Shown here piece after piece: positions 45,639-56,890 of a stretch of 64,000 bases of DNA. The notes beneath the pieces were generated by a model, which ran no database searches, was not told the DNA's origin, and saw only the letters and a program-made list of their open reading frames with translations. A program made the position numbers and the translations under genes. Origin of the DNA: Vishniacozyma victoriae. Taxonomy: Eukaryota; Basidiomycota; Tremellomycetes; Tremellales; Bulleribasidiaceae. The DNA lies in the NCBI GenBank assembly GCA_017654735.1, contig JADPYG010000088.1, positions 2,108,001-2,172,000 of the forward strand, written 5' to 3'. How positions within the stretch are numbered: the stretch's first letter is position 1; the number at the start of each line of letters is the position of its first letter.

Positions 45639-45907
45639 TCTAGTGGGATGTAGTGTCTGCTATGTTCTGCTCTAGTGTATATGAGTTGCCTAGTAATAAA
45701 GACAACTAATGTAATAAGAGAGGCAAAAGTAAGAAGTGATCAAGATAGGCGATAGGCGCTGATAACCGGGAACGCGGCAAGATCCGGCACCGGGCATGCT
45801 ATGAGTACAGTAGTATGAAACATATGCATGGCACAGCTCTTGGCACTGCGCTTTACTTAAACAGCTAGGGACTTCGCTCTACATACTTGCTACATGAACG
45901 TCACAGC

Positions 45908-48446
45908 TCAATTCGAGTCCCAAGCAATTCCCGATATCCTCTGGGAGATGGGGAATTGCGCGTCATTCTCGAGTTGGCAGTAAACTTGCCTCAACACATC
46001 CCGATCCTCCTTTGCGTCTCTATTAATGGCTTCGATGTTGCCCGACCATCCTGCTCCGAATTTCTTCTTCCCAAGCCCTATGAGCGTCTCCATCAACTCG
46101 TCCGCAAACTGCTGCACATCTCCGCCCTTGATATCCACATACAACTTCACTTTCTTTGCCTTGCCGGGAACGTCTGTCCTGTGAAGGAGAGACCACAAAC
46201 CCAGTTCACTTGCAAGAACAAGAGTAGCCGTGGCTGGAATCTTTGCTCCTGTTGATTCGTTCCCGTCCGTTTGTCGCGTCATTGCCACATAAGTCATGTA
46301 GATCTCATCTAGTTTGGGATGAATTGTGACATCCGGAAACCCAATCGGCTTGTTCTTCTTGTCCATTGTCAGTGGTATAGTGCTGTTGAATTTGATGATC
46401 TTGACATCATCGTTCTGTAATCGTACCTCGAGATTATCGTCGTTTATTTCGTCAGGGAACTCCAACGCGCGGCCTTGTATCCAGTGTCGTGGATCGATTG
46501 TCTCTAGACACAAGGCTATCATACCATCTTCGAAGTTGTGCGATGTCTTTGTAAGTGACGTATGTGCCCAAGTGAATTGACGACGTCGCTTAAAGACAAT
46601 AGTGGTAGGTCTGATCATCGGGACGAGCCCGTGCCCGTAATTGATCAACTTCTGTCCGGGGTAGGGATATCCCTTCGTCGGGGTTAAAGCATTCAGAATA
46701 GGGTCGTAACGATTGTTCGGTTCGGCGTCAGGCGAGGCTTCTGTGGGGGGACCACCAGCTTGTTTGATTCCTTCAAATGTAAAGCCTGGACTGAACACAA
46801 GTTCACGTTCTTTGAACGCCCCGTGTCCCCATTCCCTGCCCTCCGCTCCGGTCTGTGTGCTGAGAAATCCCCAAACTTCACGCCACGAGCTCACAGCAAG
46901 GTGCATCCGCGTCTCCCAGTATTCCATCTTTATGCCCTTCTTGTCGACTCTATCGGCGCCACCAGGCAGGTATATGGTGACGATCAACCTCAATTCATTG
47001 GGCTCTTTGACGACTGGCAGACAGTGTAGCCGTATGCACAATCCAGCAAGATCGAAACCTGCCGGGGACAATAGTCGTTGTTGGGCGCATTGTATTCCGA
47101 AGATCTCGAGCCATTCGAAGAGGATGAACTTGACGCCAAGTGTCTTTTCCAGGTGCTTTGGTTCGCCTCGGATGATGTTCATTCGGCAAAGACTTGATAC
47201 CACGCGAAAGGAATCAAGATACCACAACAAGGGCATGGTGGCTTTGTCTGGAAGACCTCCCAAGCAGTACCGAGCAATGAAATTCTCCGGGTCTTTGTTA
47301 CTCTTGCGCTTCCGCTTGATCTTTGTCTTCATGGTCAACATGCCTGACAGGACTGTCATTACATCGTTGTCCGTGATAAGACCCGCAATGGCGCCGATCG
47401 GAGCTGATGCGAAGGAGGGATACACACCATGATCATTGTCACGTGTTTCGATCATCGCCTCTCCATACTCGGCTGAGCCTTTCTGTGCATAGGCAGTGTT
47501 CGATGCCTTTTGAAAGATGGCAAATGTCGTCTCGGGCAGATGTTCCTTGAGCTCGTCTGTTTTTGCCCGAAGATGATCTTTGCCTTTGTACCGATCGTTG
47601 CAGAGGTGTAGGCCCTCCGCCTCAAGCGCCTCCTCCTGATTGGTGAGCTATTTTCGCGGAAGAGGCTGTTTTGGATGGAGCTTACATTGTGCGTGCTCCA
47701 TGCGTTCTCTTTTTGATCACGGGGAACAAAACGCGATATATCATGCTTGGCGATACCAGGGCCCCCGTCTTTACGCATAGTTGCGATCCCAGTCACACTA
47801 GAAGTAATCTCAGCGCTACCCCGATGAATGGTACATGGTCTACTCACGGATGCTCGTACTTGTCCTTGCTCTTGGTGAAATCGACACCCTTCTTAGGATG
47901 CAGGGGGTTGCCGGGATCCTGGCCGGTCAGGGGGCCGTTTCGGACAGCGGGTCTGGCCGGTGGATTAGGGTTGGGGTTGAGAGGCTTGACTCGGTTGAAC
48001 ACTTCATCCGGAGTTTGGTCGTCGAGGAAAGGATCATTGGGATGCTCCGCCAGATCGAGCTTGTATCGAGCTTCTCTAATCTTTGCCTGCGCATCCATCA
48101 ACTCCTGCTCTAGAGCTTCGGCGGTCTGCTCAGCCTTAGTCCTCTTCTGTTTCTCCTCCTCTGTTTTCTTCTTTTCAGCCGCTACTTTGTCCTCCCATTT
48201 CTTCTTTTCTCTTTCTATCTTGTCCTTTTCCTTCTTCTGTGTTCCGGCATCTCCCGCCGGCTCTCCTGTCCGACTACCTCTGGGAGGTGCTGGTTGGCCT
48301 GCGCTGCGGGGTACTTGATTATATCGATTCCTTTGCCTTCGCTTCATATAAAAGAAGGTCGTGATCGGGATCAAGCAGAGGAATATGGCAAAGGGGAGAC
48401 TTGGCCTATCGTTGGCGTTTCCGTCTAGAAGTATCTTTCTGGTCAT
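45908..48446 (-). CDS. Orphan membrane-anchored coiled-coil protein
   Basis: Three exons, 48446-47848, 47797-47686 and 47635-45908, give 812 residues in a consistent frame. Near residues 17-33 is one membrane segment (PFAIFLCLIPITTFFYM). A basic region follows, then a coiled coil of about 55 residues (KKEKDKIEREKKKWEDKVAA onward). The large C-terminal part is globular, Trp-rich and unrecognised, with AEPNNRYDPILN and FEDGMIALCLETIDPRHW as typical stretches. It is probably an ER or plasma-membrane protein with a cytosolic body. It diverges from the F-box-like gene (278 bp between starts). No known domain could be named. Confidence 0.75.
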
Positions 48447-48724
48447 TGCTTTTTATCAATTTGTGGGTCGTTTCTTGCTTTATTCTGTCAGTAGATTGAT
48501 GATAAGCACATATCCCTGTATATATACTACACAAATACCTATTGAACAAAGCTCATCACGGGGGCATGGACAAGGGAATGATAAGGATCAACATGGGGGG
48601 ATCACCACCCAAAAGGATGTCCAGTGCAAATGCCACGTGATATGGAGTCCCCACATTAGCCGGTCTTGTCCACAGCATGAGGGCTTGGTATCTGTCGTTG
48701 TATATCCATTCTGCTCCGGTCAGC

Positions 48725-50059
48725 ATGACGAGCAAGCCTACAAAGACTCGCCTTCAGCTAGTCAGCGATATCTGGGCAAATGTATGCTATATACTCATCG
48801 CTAATCAGCAAGACGGTACCGCGGCAGCTCTGGCTCGTACGTCCAAAGAAATTCATCAACTCGTCACTCCGAGGCTTTACGACACCGTCCGTATACGCAA
48901 CTTTGAGGCATTGTCTCGGTTTGCGATGGCTCATCGTGTGGCTGAGGAGGTACCGTCACCGTCTGCCTCCACATTGGATCCCGACGAATCAGCATTACCC
49001 GATCCGCCGAAAAGTAGGATGCACGTCCGTCACATTGAAATCGAATGCGAGCTGCCTCGAGACAACCCATTGCCTGATCCTTGGACATCTGCTCCGCTGC
49101 AGCGAGTTAAGACCTGTCATGTGAGGACTGTGGAGGGGGTCACGTTAGAGGATCCGCTCAACGGTCACATGCAATTCATCGAGAACCTCGCCTACCAAAT
49201 CCCGTCGGAACATTTTAAATGGCAGCACACACCGGAAGACCGTTCTCCCTATTTCTACCCTTACCGGGAGCATACGACAAGTACCAAGGAATTCAATCAC
49301 CCGGACGTGAGATCGGTCGAGTTCACCCAGATGTGGCAATCCCGTTATGATTATCGTATTACCGCGGCAGTTTTCTGGCAATCTCGTGCGATGGGGACAA
49401 GTGGCGGTGGGGGCACTTGGTACACTGATCCAGATCAGACCGAGGCAGCTGGACATCGCTATCTTTGGATACGCGATCGGAAGTCACCCCCTGGATCGAG
49501 AAAACCAATGTACATCGTACAGATTGCTCAGCATGACACTCCCGAATTCAGAGATAACACGGACGAGTACGAGGAATTCGCATTTGCTAGGCGGACCGCT
49601 GGTAGTTTGACGGATTTCGCTATAATGGAGAAGATGGGACTGCTGGATGTGAAGCTCGTGTGTCTGCCGGAGCAGAGGACACCAAGCGAATGGAGAGAGT
49701 GGATCATGGGCGAAGGCTTGATACCAGGGAACGGAGTACAGGTGGATCTGAAAGCTATCGTAGAGTGAGCTTGATACCACGCAGTCTTAAGAATCTGGCT
49801 AATGTTTAGGCGACTCGCACCCGGTATGCCTCGTCAGCCATTCGAGGAAGACCTATCATACGATTATGCCAAAAACATGCTCACGTCGGTCGACCTCTTT
49901 GTCGATATTGCGGTAAAAAGACATGGCTCGACGGAAATCGAGTCCAGGAGGAAGCATGCAAATGAGGATTACGGCGTACATAATATAGAGGTCGAGTCGC
50001 GAAAGAGAAAGGCAGAGGATGATCACAGTGAAGAGAGAAGAGTGGCTGGGGAGACATGA
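48725..50059 (+). CDS. F-box-like orphan protein
   Basis: Two exons, 48725-49764 and 49810-50059, give 429 residues. The N-terminus has an F-box-like helix set (LVSDIWANVCYILIANQQDG and LARTSKEIHQLVTPRLYDTV), the pattern seen in many lineage-specific basidiomycete proteins. F-box proteins bring targets to SCF ubiquitin ligases, but no substrate-binding repeats are seen. The middle part is unrecognised. The C-terminus has a basic stretch (ESRKRKAEDD) that could be a nuclear signal. The ATG at 48677 is an alternative start that adds 16 residues. Confidence 0.65.
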
Positions 50060-50157
50060 GCTTCGTTCTATGACATGCATTAGACACAATGATCATGTGA
50101 GGCGACACATCCTATGCTACATTCTTGGCCCAGACCGCTTCCTTAAGATCCTTCACA

Positions 50158-51619
50158 TTAGCCCTCGCCTTCCCACAGCAACACCCCAAAGCCGACGCAA
50201 ATCATTCCGACTCCCAATAAAGTCTGAATATCAGGTATGTGTCCGATCCAAACAGCATCCGTGATAGCGACGAGACCGATCGTAAGGAGATTAGCGACAG
50301 ATGAAGTAGTCGGTCCCCAAATCCCAATCAATACCATCAATCCCGCATTCTATGCATCAGCGGCCTCATGGATTACATGGGGAGGGGCTTACGTAGATCG
50401 CACCACATGCCGCCACGATCACAAGGGCATACCAGATCGTACTTGCATCTCCACCTTGACTTCCCGGCCAGCGGAATGACTCTACCCCCGTCCAATGTAG
50501 GAATGGAATAGGTATACAGAGCATGATCAATGTTGCGAATCCGATACAGCTTGTTATGAAATTTGAATGAAGTGCCGTGGGGAGTACGGGGGGTTCGTCC
50601 CTCAAGTACGCCATTGGTATTGGAGCATCAACGGAAGGTCGAGGCGAAGGGCCTCCATCTAAGAGAGGTGATCTTGAGGTTTTGCGAGGTGGTGCACCAA
50701 CGCGTGTTGTTTCTGGATTCCGGAGTGCAGGATACAACTGAGTCCGAGGTGAACGAGCTGGGTCGACATGTTCCGGAAGGTTTGAGTTGGACGATAGAGG
50801 GATGTCATCCACCTCCTCGTTGTGTTGTGGTAGGACTTCATAAGCCTCAGCTTCGAGTGTAGAGTCCACACCCCCATGACCTTCCGGTAGAGCCATTTTA
50901 TAGACCACCTCATACAACCCAAGGAGTACTGCACCTGGACATTAGCGTCGTGCAGACTTGAGATTGGACTTACCAAAGAGCATGATAATATCCCCTAGAC
51001 TCCTATTACTTGGTGCTCTTTCCCCACCACTCTCTCCATCCGCTAGACTAATCACTAGAACCCCGGAAAAAGCCAGGAAGATGCTGCCCAGCGTAACCCG
51101 ACTTAATGGTTGTTTGAGCAGTAGCATCGAGAAGAAGTATGCGAAGAATGCCGAGCTTGCGTAGATGGCCGTCACATCCAATGCCGAGGTGAAGAGCATA
51201 GCCACGAACCATGATAGAGCCGGTATAGAGATTAACCATGTTAATCCAGATATCTTGACTGTCCATCTCCAAGCAATTCCAGACCATGGCGTATGGTGAT
51301 CTTCGCCCAATTGATTTGAGATCACCGCTCGTATGTCATCAAGATATGTTGATATTGGTATACGATGTACAGCACTGAGAACGAGTAGGTGGATAGGGCA
51401 GACTAGTGCAAATGTAATATGCGTAAGGAAGAATGTAAAATATGGTTGATTGTATTTCTGGTCGACAACTAACGAATGTGCGACTTCTGTTTGTGCTGCC
51501 GAAGCGGCTGCGATGCCGAGAAGGACAGAGAGGGGTAGTAGGAACCCCTTGAGGTCGGAGGGAGTTATGGTTTTGATTGAAATGTGTGAGATTGACCGTC
51601 CGTGACCAGGTCGCGTCAT
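50158..51619 (-). CDS. DMT-superfamily (EamA-like) transporter
   Basis: The start is the ATG at 51619; the longer frame to 51763 lacks an ATG. About ten hydrophobic segments are seen: LLPLSVLLGIAAASAA, YFTFFLTHITFALVCPIHLL, WLISIPALSWFVAMLFT, ASSAFFAYFFSMLLL, then GAVLLGLYEVVYKMA, FATLIMLCIPIPFLHW, ALVIVAACGAIY and the last pair ending LLWEGEG. A long hydrophilic loop of about 130 residues, Pro/Ser-rich, divides the two halves. The layout fits fungal nucleotide-sugar- or thiamine-repressible-type DMT carriers (SLC35F/Thi74 group). The substrate is unknown. Confidence 0.82.
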
Positions 51620-51914
51620 TTTGGGGCTGTGTCTTGATTTATGCTCGACAGTGGGGGTGTATAATGAGGTGCGTGTTATGGCCACATCTCGACTGTTGAG
51701 TAGCGATCTCGGTCTGACCGGCGAGCAAGGGGTGATGTAGCAAACAAATGTAGTAAAGGACAAGGGAGACAGATTGCCAAGTGACGATTTCGGATAATCA
51801 TTTCGTAATCATTTCGTGTCTTACCTCTTGCCTCGATGGAAATCGTGTATTATTCATTGCATCCTATATACCCAGACAACGAGATTGAGACAGTTTAAAA
51901 CGGGATAGACACAT

Positions 51915-52823
51915 CTACTCTCCACCACCACCATCATCGCCACCACCGTAATCGGCTCCATCATCGAACCCATCTTCATAAGAGCCGTCGTTATCCTGAC
52001 TGTTAGCACCATTCCGATCATCGATCTTAATAGGCACTCACGCCCATCATATTACCAAGCATCATACCACCGAGTAGCTAGAGGTCAGTATCATACTTCG
52101 TTTTGGTTGTATTTGACTTACACCACCACCAACACCCATCGCCGCCGCTCCACCGGCACCGATTCCTTGTCTCCGCTGCTGCATCATTCCCTGCCGTCCA
52201 TACCCTCCTCCCATCATTCCACCACCCATCATCGGCTGCTGGCCATAACCGCCCATCATGGGCTGCTGACCGTAGCCGCCACCACCATAGCCTTGCTGTG
52301 GGTACTGCTGATGTCCATATCCTCCTCCTCCACCCATCATTCCTCCTCCAGGTCGAGATTGCTGGTGTGCAGCAGCAGCACCCTTGAGTTTATCAAACAG
52401 TCCTCCGAGTCCCTTCTTCTGGGGCTGTTGTTGCTGTTGTTGACCATACTGCCCCTGACCCTGGGTTTGGTAGGATTGACTCTGCGAGTGATCGGGATAA
52501 GGCGATGAACCGGCTTGCATACGTTCCTTCTCCTCAGTAGACTGGTAGGATGAATGCTCGTTCCGAGATGGAGGAGCTCCTGGTGGCGGTGCATAAGATG
52601 AAGGGACATCATCGGCCGGACTGGTTGTTTAGTGGAGCAAGGGCAAATGGACTCACTGTGTCCATTGTGATTGAGCTCCACCTGGTGCTTTAGTGTTTAC
52701 GTAGAACCATGCTTTGTGGCCTTCATTGAATCTATGAATGAGCGAATGGCTTTGGTGGATGTGTAAAGCTTACTGTGTGATCCAGCCATCGGGTAAGGGC
52801 CGAGAATCCGGGTTAGTCGCCAT
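51915..52823 (-). CDS. WW-domain protein with Gly/Gln-rich tail
   Basis: Several short exons. The N-terminus is a WW domain (LPDGWITQ then KAWFYVNTKAPGG and QSQWTH), which binds Pro-rich ligands. A Gln-rich stretch and KKGLGGLFDKLKGAAAAHQQ follow. The tail is made of GYGQQPMMGG repeats and an acidic Gly-rich end. It is related in layout to small fungal WW proteins such as yeast Wwm1. The Gly/Gln/Met/Tyr-rich tail is prion-like and may favour condensation, which is inference. Confidence 0.8.
52200..52350 (-). repeat. Coding repeat GYGQQPMMGG in the WW protein
   Basis: Near-identical units encode GYGQQPMMGG at least twice, with related GGGMMGGG and GGGGYG units around them. Confidence 0.8.
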
Positions 52824-53284
52824 TGTGTCTGGTTTGCGATGGGTTTGCTATCCCTAGTGTGTGCTGTATAATTATAGAGTAGAGTTCTGATGAGGTCCTC
52901 TGGATATGTTCTATAGCGAGGTGGCTAAAGATGGTATGTAATGTTCTGGAGTCCTGTGTATCTCTTACGGGGAGTGAAGTGGGAGTGGAGGAGTGTGGTG
53001 TCTGTCTTGGCGTCATCGGCCCGGTTAATTCGCTCATTTCATTTCTAGAGTAGATTATACCGTGAGAAAGTAAATGGCCAGGATCGAGAATTGACGATCG
53101 AGGAGGGTCATGGGAACAGGGGAACGACGTAAAGCAAGTATTACAGTATTAACCCGTCAATAACCTCAACAAATCCGACGGAAACAGCTTGACATCAGCA
53201 TCTGCAATATCAGGAATAGACAAGTAAGAGTCATATCGACTAAAGAAATCGACTATGGCCTTGGTAGCGCCTTCTTTACCGAAA
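52824..53284. other. Divergent promoter region, WW protein / WC-2-like gene
   Basis: 461 bp between two divergent starts. No gene seen. Confidence 0.45.
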
Positions 53285-54674
53285 ATGAACACCGGTTATT
53301 CAACGACTACAAACAACAGCGACGATAGAGATATCGGTAATGGTTTTGAGGTATGTCTATCTCGAATGTCTTATGACTAACAACATAGTTTACAAGAAGG
53401 AAGAAATGGCCTCATTTATTATTACAGGAATTAGTAAACTCGGCTCTGTTCTGCTTGAAACCCGTTGCCCAGAATCAGGGGTCTAGCCATAGTTCCGCCA
53501 GTGGGATTGGATGGAAGGTGAGTCAATTTTCTCCATCTCTGTCGAGGGTAGCTAATGGTGAGATGGTCTATGCTTCGCCGGCTGTGAATGATATGTTGAA
53601 TCAAAAAGGGACTGAGTTTGAAGGAAAAGATTTCTTTGACCTTGTCTTTGGTCAGTCCATCCCACCCCGGCGTAAGCTCGCACTGACTTCCAGCACCCGA
53701 CCAGCCTCAACTGCAAAATCTCCTTACATCCCTAGTTCTCCCTACACCTCCACTACCCCACCAACCAAGTTCGAATTCAGTCAGCACCGATTCAAGCTCT
53801 CTCACACCACCGACGCAAGGCAGCAATATTACGTCCAGCAAATCCCATACCATCCACGTAAGGATGATGGCAGACTCACCGGTCGTCTGGGAGCTACGGA
53901 TGCATTCTATCGGACCGGACGCTGCGGCCAGTCTATCAGCTGGGGGTGCGGCGAATATCGGTTTCGGATATGGAGGGAGTGGAGCGCTTGTACCTCAAAC
54001 ACAGTCGGATACAGGGGATGCAATGAAGGGCAGGGCTGTTTGGGTCATGGGTAGGAAAGCGGTAGAAAACCCAGGAGACGACAACGGGCAGTCGTAGGTC
54101 ATTCGTTTGAGAGGTGTAGCCAGCCACTGATATCAAGCCTCGACGCCTTCCTAGAGCTCAAGCTCGAAAATGAGCGTCTAAGAGAAGAGTTGAAAGAGCT
54201 ACAGCAGGATCTAGAGGATGAGGATATTCGTACGCCTCCACGCCCTTCACTCCAGTCTTATACTAACAAATTAGCAATCCCAAGACCACTAGAACCTCTA
54301 CCGCAGTACCAAGCTTCCTCCCCTAGTCCATCATCACCAACACCCTCTTCAGCTTCCTCTTCGATTTCATCGCCCGCCATCAAGAACAATAAACCTGTCA
54401 AGAAACGTCAAAAGAAAGTCTCTGTACCTGGACCAGGAGGAACTGGAAAGGGCGAAGCGGAGGGATTACATGTCTGCGTTACTTGTGGACGTACCGATAG
54501 TCCAGAGTGGAGAAAGGGTCCACTGGGTCCAAAGACGCTTTGCAATGTAAGTCATCCCTTTCATGGAAGAGTGATATTGATATTCAGGCTTGTGGTCTAC
54601 GATGGGCAAAGAGGAATAGTACGGCTCCAAGTCGAAAGGAAAAGAAATTACTGGCGGAAGCGAAGAAGCAGTAG
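53285..54674 (+). CDS. BWC2: WC-2-like GATA transcription factor with PAS domain
   Basis: The start at 53285 gives [18 protein letters not shown] domain follows ([33 protein letters not shown] and AVWVMGRK). A coiled region ([20 protein letters not shown]) leads to a Ser/Pro stretch and a basic KPVKKRQKK. The end is one zinc finger, [20 protein letters not shown] then [12 protein letters not shown] across the last intron (C-x2-C-x18-C-x2-C). This is the White Collar 2 type. With the photoreceptor Bwc1 it forms the blue-light complex in Cryptococcus. It has no flavin-binding LOV Cys motif. Exon joins at 53521, 53650, 54092 and 54547 are inferred. Confidence 0.85.
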
Positions 54675-54769
54675 GGAATAATTCCGCGAGATTGTAAAGT
54701 ATTGGGTATCAAGTCTGTAAAATCGTATAGTCATTCATGTAAATCATAAGGGGCATCACAAATCGTCAT

Positions 54770-56708
54770 TCAGGCCAAAGTACCGTTATGTCGTGTCCAA
54801 TCAGTCACAGACACGCCATCCCTCCATCCCCTCCTCCTCCCAGTGCCAAGCAAAGCCATACCTGGCTGGAGCTCTTCCACGCTAATTCCCACTGTGGCTG
54901 CTACTTCCGTTTCCGCATCAGCTTCTTCTAGTGTGGACCGATAATGATCTCCTCGTGCGGCCGATTCTAGGGACAGCGTATCGTAATCTTCGCGAATGAT
55001 TTCGGGTGCACCGGTCTTCAGTGCCCTACAACGTTAGCGTGGTATAACAAGTGAATAAGATACGTACCCCGCCAGGGAGCCTCCCACCCAAGACATCAGT
55101 CCAGGTGTCCAGCGTGGCGCAGTCCCACCCCTCCCATCCACAGGTTTTGGATCATTGATGATAGCGAGTTTATTCGAGAGACCATACAATTCGCGATATG
55201 GTTCTTCATTCCGCTTTTTCCATTGAGCTAGCGAAAGGGTTCCTTGTATCGCAGACTTGGGTCGTAGAGCATCAAGGATGGTATCGCGTAAACGGGTGAT
55301 GTAATTGGGTAGAGACGCTGTTCCCCCAACGACGAGGATTGTCGAGATCATAATCTGACGCAAGTCGACGGAAAGCTGAGAATCAGTTTTATCGATTTTA
55401 AAAGAACGAGCTTACTTTGAGTAGAGTTGCCAGTATCGCTTCAGGTACAGTCTCGGATTCGAGGTCGTCTTCTCGCTCGAATAGGATTTCTGCCGCTCTT
55501 TCAAGGATCCAGCCAGGAACTGCGAGGATGCCGGTACCGTCTCTGGCAAGGGGCGAGTGCGGTATACGGAATGACCTGCTCGGTTGATCCGAAGAGCGAT
55601 ATCGTTCCCTCAGATCTCTAGCCAATTGATCCTCATCTTCAATCGTGTGATCTTCTGCCCTGTCGATGTCCATTGCGTCCGTCGGTACATTCGAGGTCGT
55701 TCTTGAGGAAGCTACCGTACATCCCTCCGTCAACACCCTTCCCACCACCCGATCCGTGAGAACACTAGTCGGAGGTCGGACACTACTCGATGAAGATCCC
55801 GGTGGTGTATACGTCGCGTGATGCCCCAGCAGGAGCTTTAAGCGATCATGTAACGCTCTCCCAGCCAGCGGCGTTGAGCGAGCGAGATGAAAGAGAGGCC
55901 GCGAGTGATATACCTATTGGTCAGCTTGATACACATGACTTTGGCTGACATACAGGTGTGACGGTAGTCTCAAGCCATCCGCAATCTACCACTAGACCTG
56001 TTATGCGACCACTAGCTGCTAATGCCAGTAAACTGGACGGGGTGAATGATACCGAGGGAACCTGATATCAGCAAAAGGCCCTTCCACGACATCTCTGTCC
56101 TAAACCTACTCTGAGATTATCAAATAGCGCTTGGGCGATCGCATCCTTGACGTATGTAGGCATGAATGTACTTTCCAAAATGATTACTTTACGAGACTTG
56201 GCATCCGTCATCAGATGTCTACTCTGTCAACTAAGTCGAATTGTGAGACGTACTTGACAAACGTCTCCCTGAGCTTCTTGAGGACGTTCACTCCAGCCAC
56301 ACGCCTTCCTTCTTCCCTATCACCCCTTGTTCCTGGTACACGTTCCAGATCTACGTCCCATGCTTGTCCTTCTTCTGCTGCCCAGAAGACAGATCGTGGT
56401 TCCGGTTCACCGGAAAATCCAACTTTCCATATTCGCGATCCGGGACTGGGGTCAGCTGTCCCTACCCACGAAGACCTGAGGGACCTACTCTATTACAACT
56501 CGATCTTCGACACCGTATAGCGAGTGTTTCCTCGAACTCTACTTCATTAGCTGAAGATACTAACCTTGAAGTCAAGTAGACGCACATAAGCAGGTGAAGC
56601 ACCCTGCGGTCTGGCTCGACTCGGTCCAGCATCTGTCCCAGATACCAAAGCAGCCCTCTTTGTTGGTGTTGCAAAGCTAGCTGTTGCTTTGCTAGGTGTC
56701 AGACTCAT
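54770..56708 (-). CDS. ARP10: Actin-related protein Arp10 (dynactin pointed-end complex)
   Basis: The start at 56708 gives a Thr/Ser/Ala-rich lead (MSLTPSKATASFATPTKRAA). The actin fold follows: VVIEFGTDTLRVGFSGEPEP, LTDAKSRKVIILES, LVVDCGWLETTVTP, VYHSRPLFHLARSTPLAGR and late LSVDLRQIMISTILVVGGTA with LPNYITRL. Sequence of the nucleotide loops departs from actin, as in Arp10/Arp11. This protein caps the pointed end of the Arp1 filament in dynactin, the dynein activator. About nine introns. The final exon has a long non-actin tail ending RHNGTLA. Confidence 0.8.
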
Positions 56709-56890
56709 TCCCTACTTGATATTTTGAGGTATATGATCACTTGACGCGTCTTTGAATCTAATCTCGGTTCAAGCTGGATCTTATTCACTCCCTCCACTTG
56801 AAACTCAACATCGTGCCTGAGCAGTATTTTTGCCTGAATAACCATGTCCACTGTCTGTATAACCATACTTAAGTACAAGGTAAATTCAAG

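Noticed and set aside
46713..47432. 239-codon + strand frame
   Set aside because: Antisense of the orphan membrane-anchored gene, whose frame is supported by three exons.
51619..51763. Longer N-terminus for the DMT transporter
   Set aside because: The extension starts at TTG, not ATG; the first in-frame ATG is at 51619.
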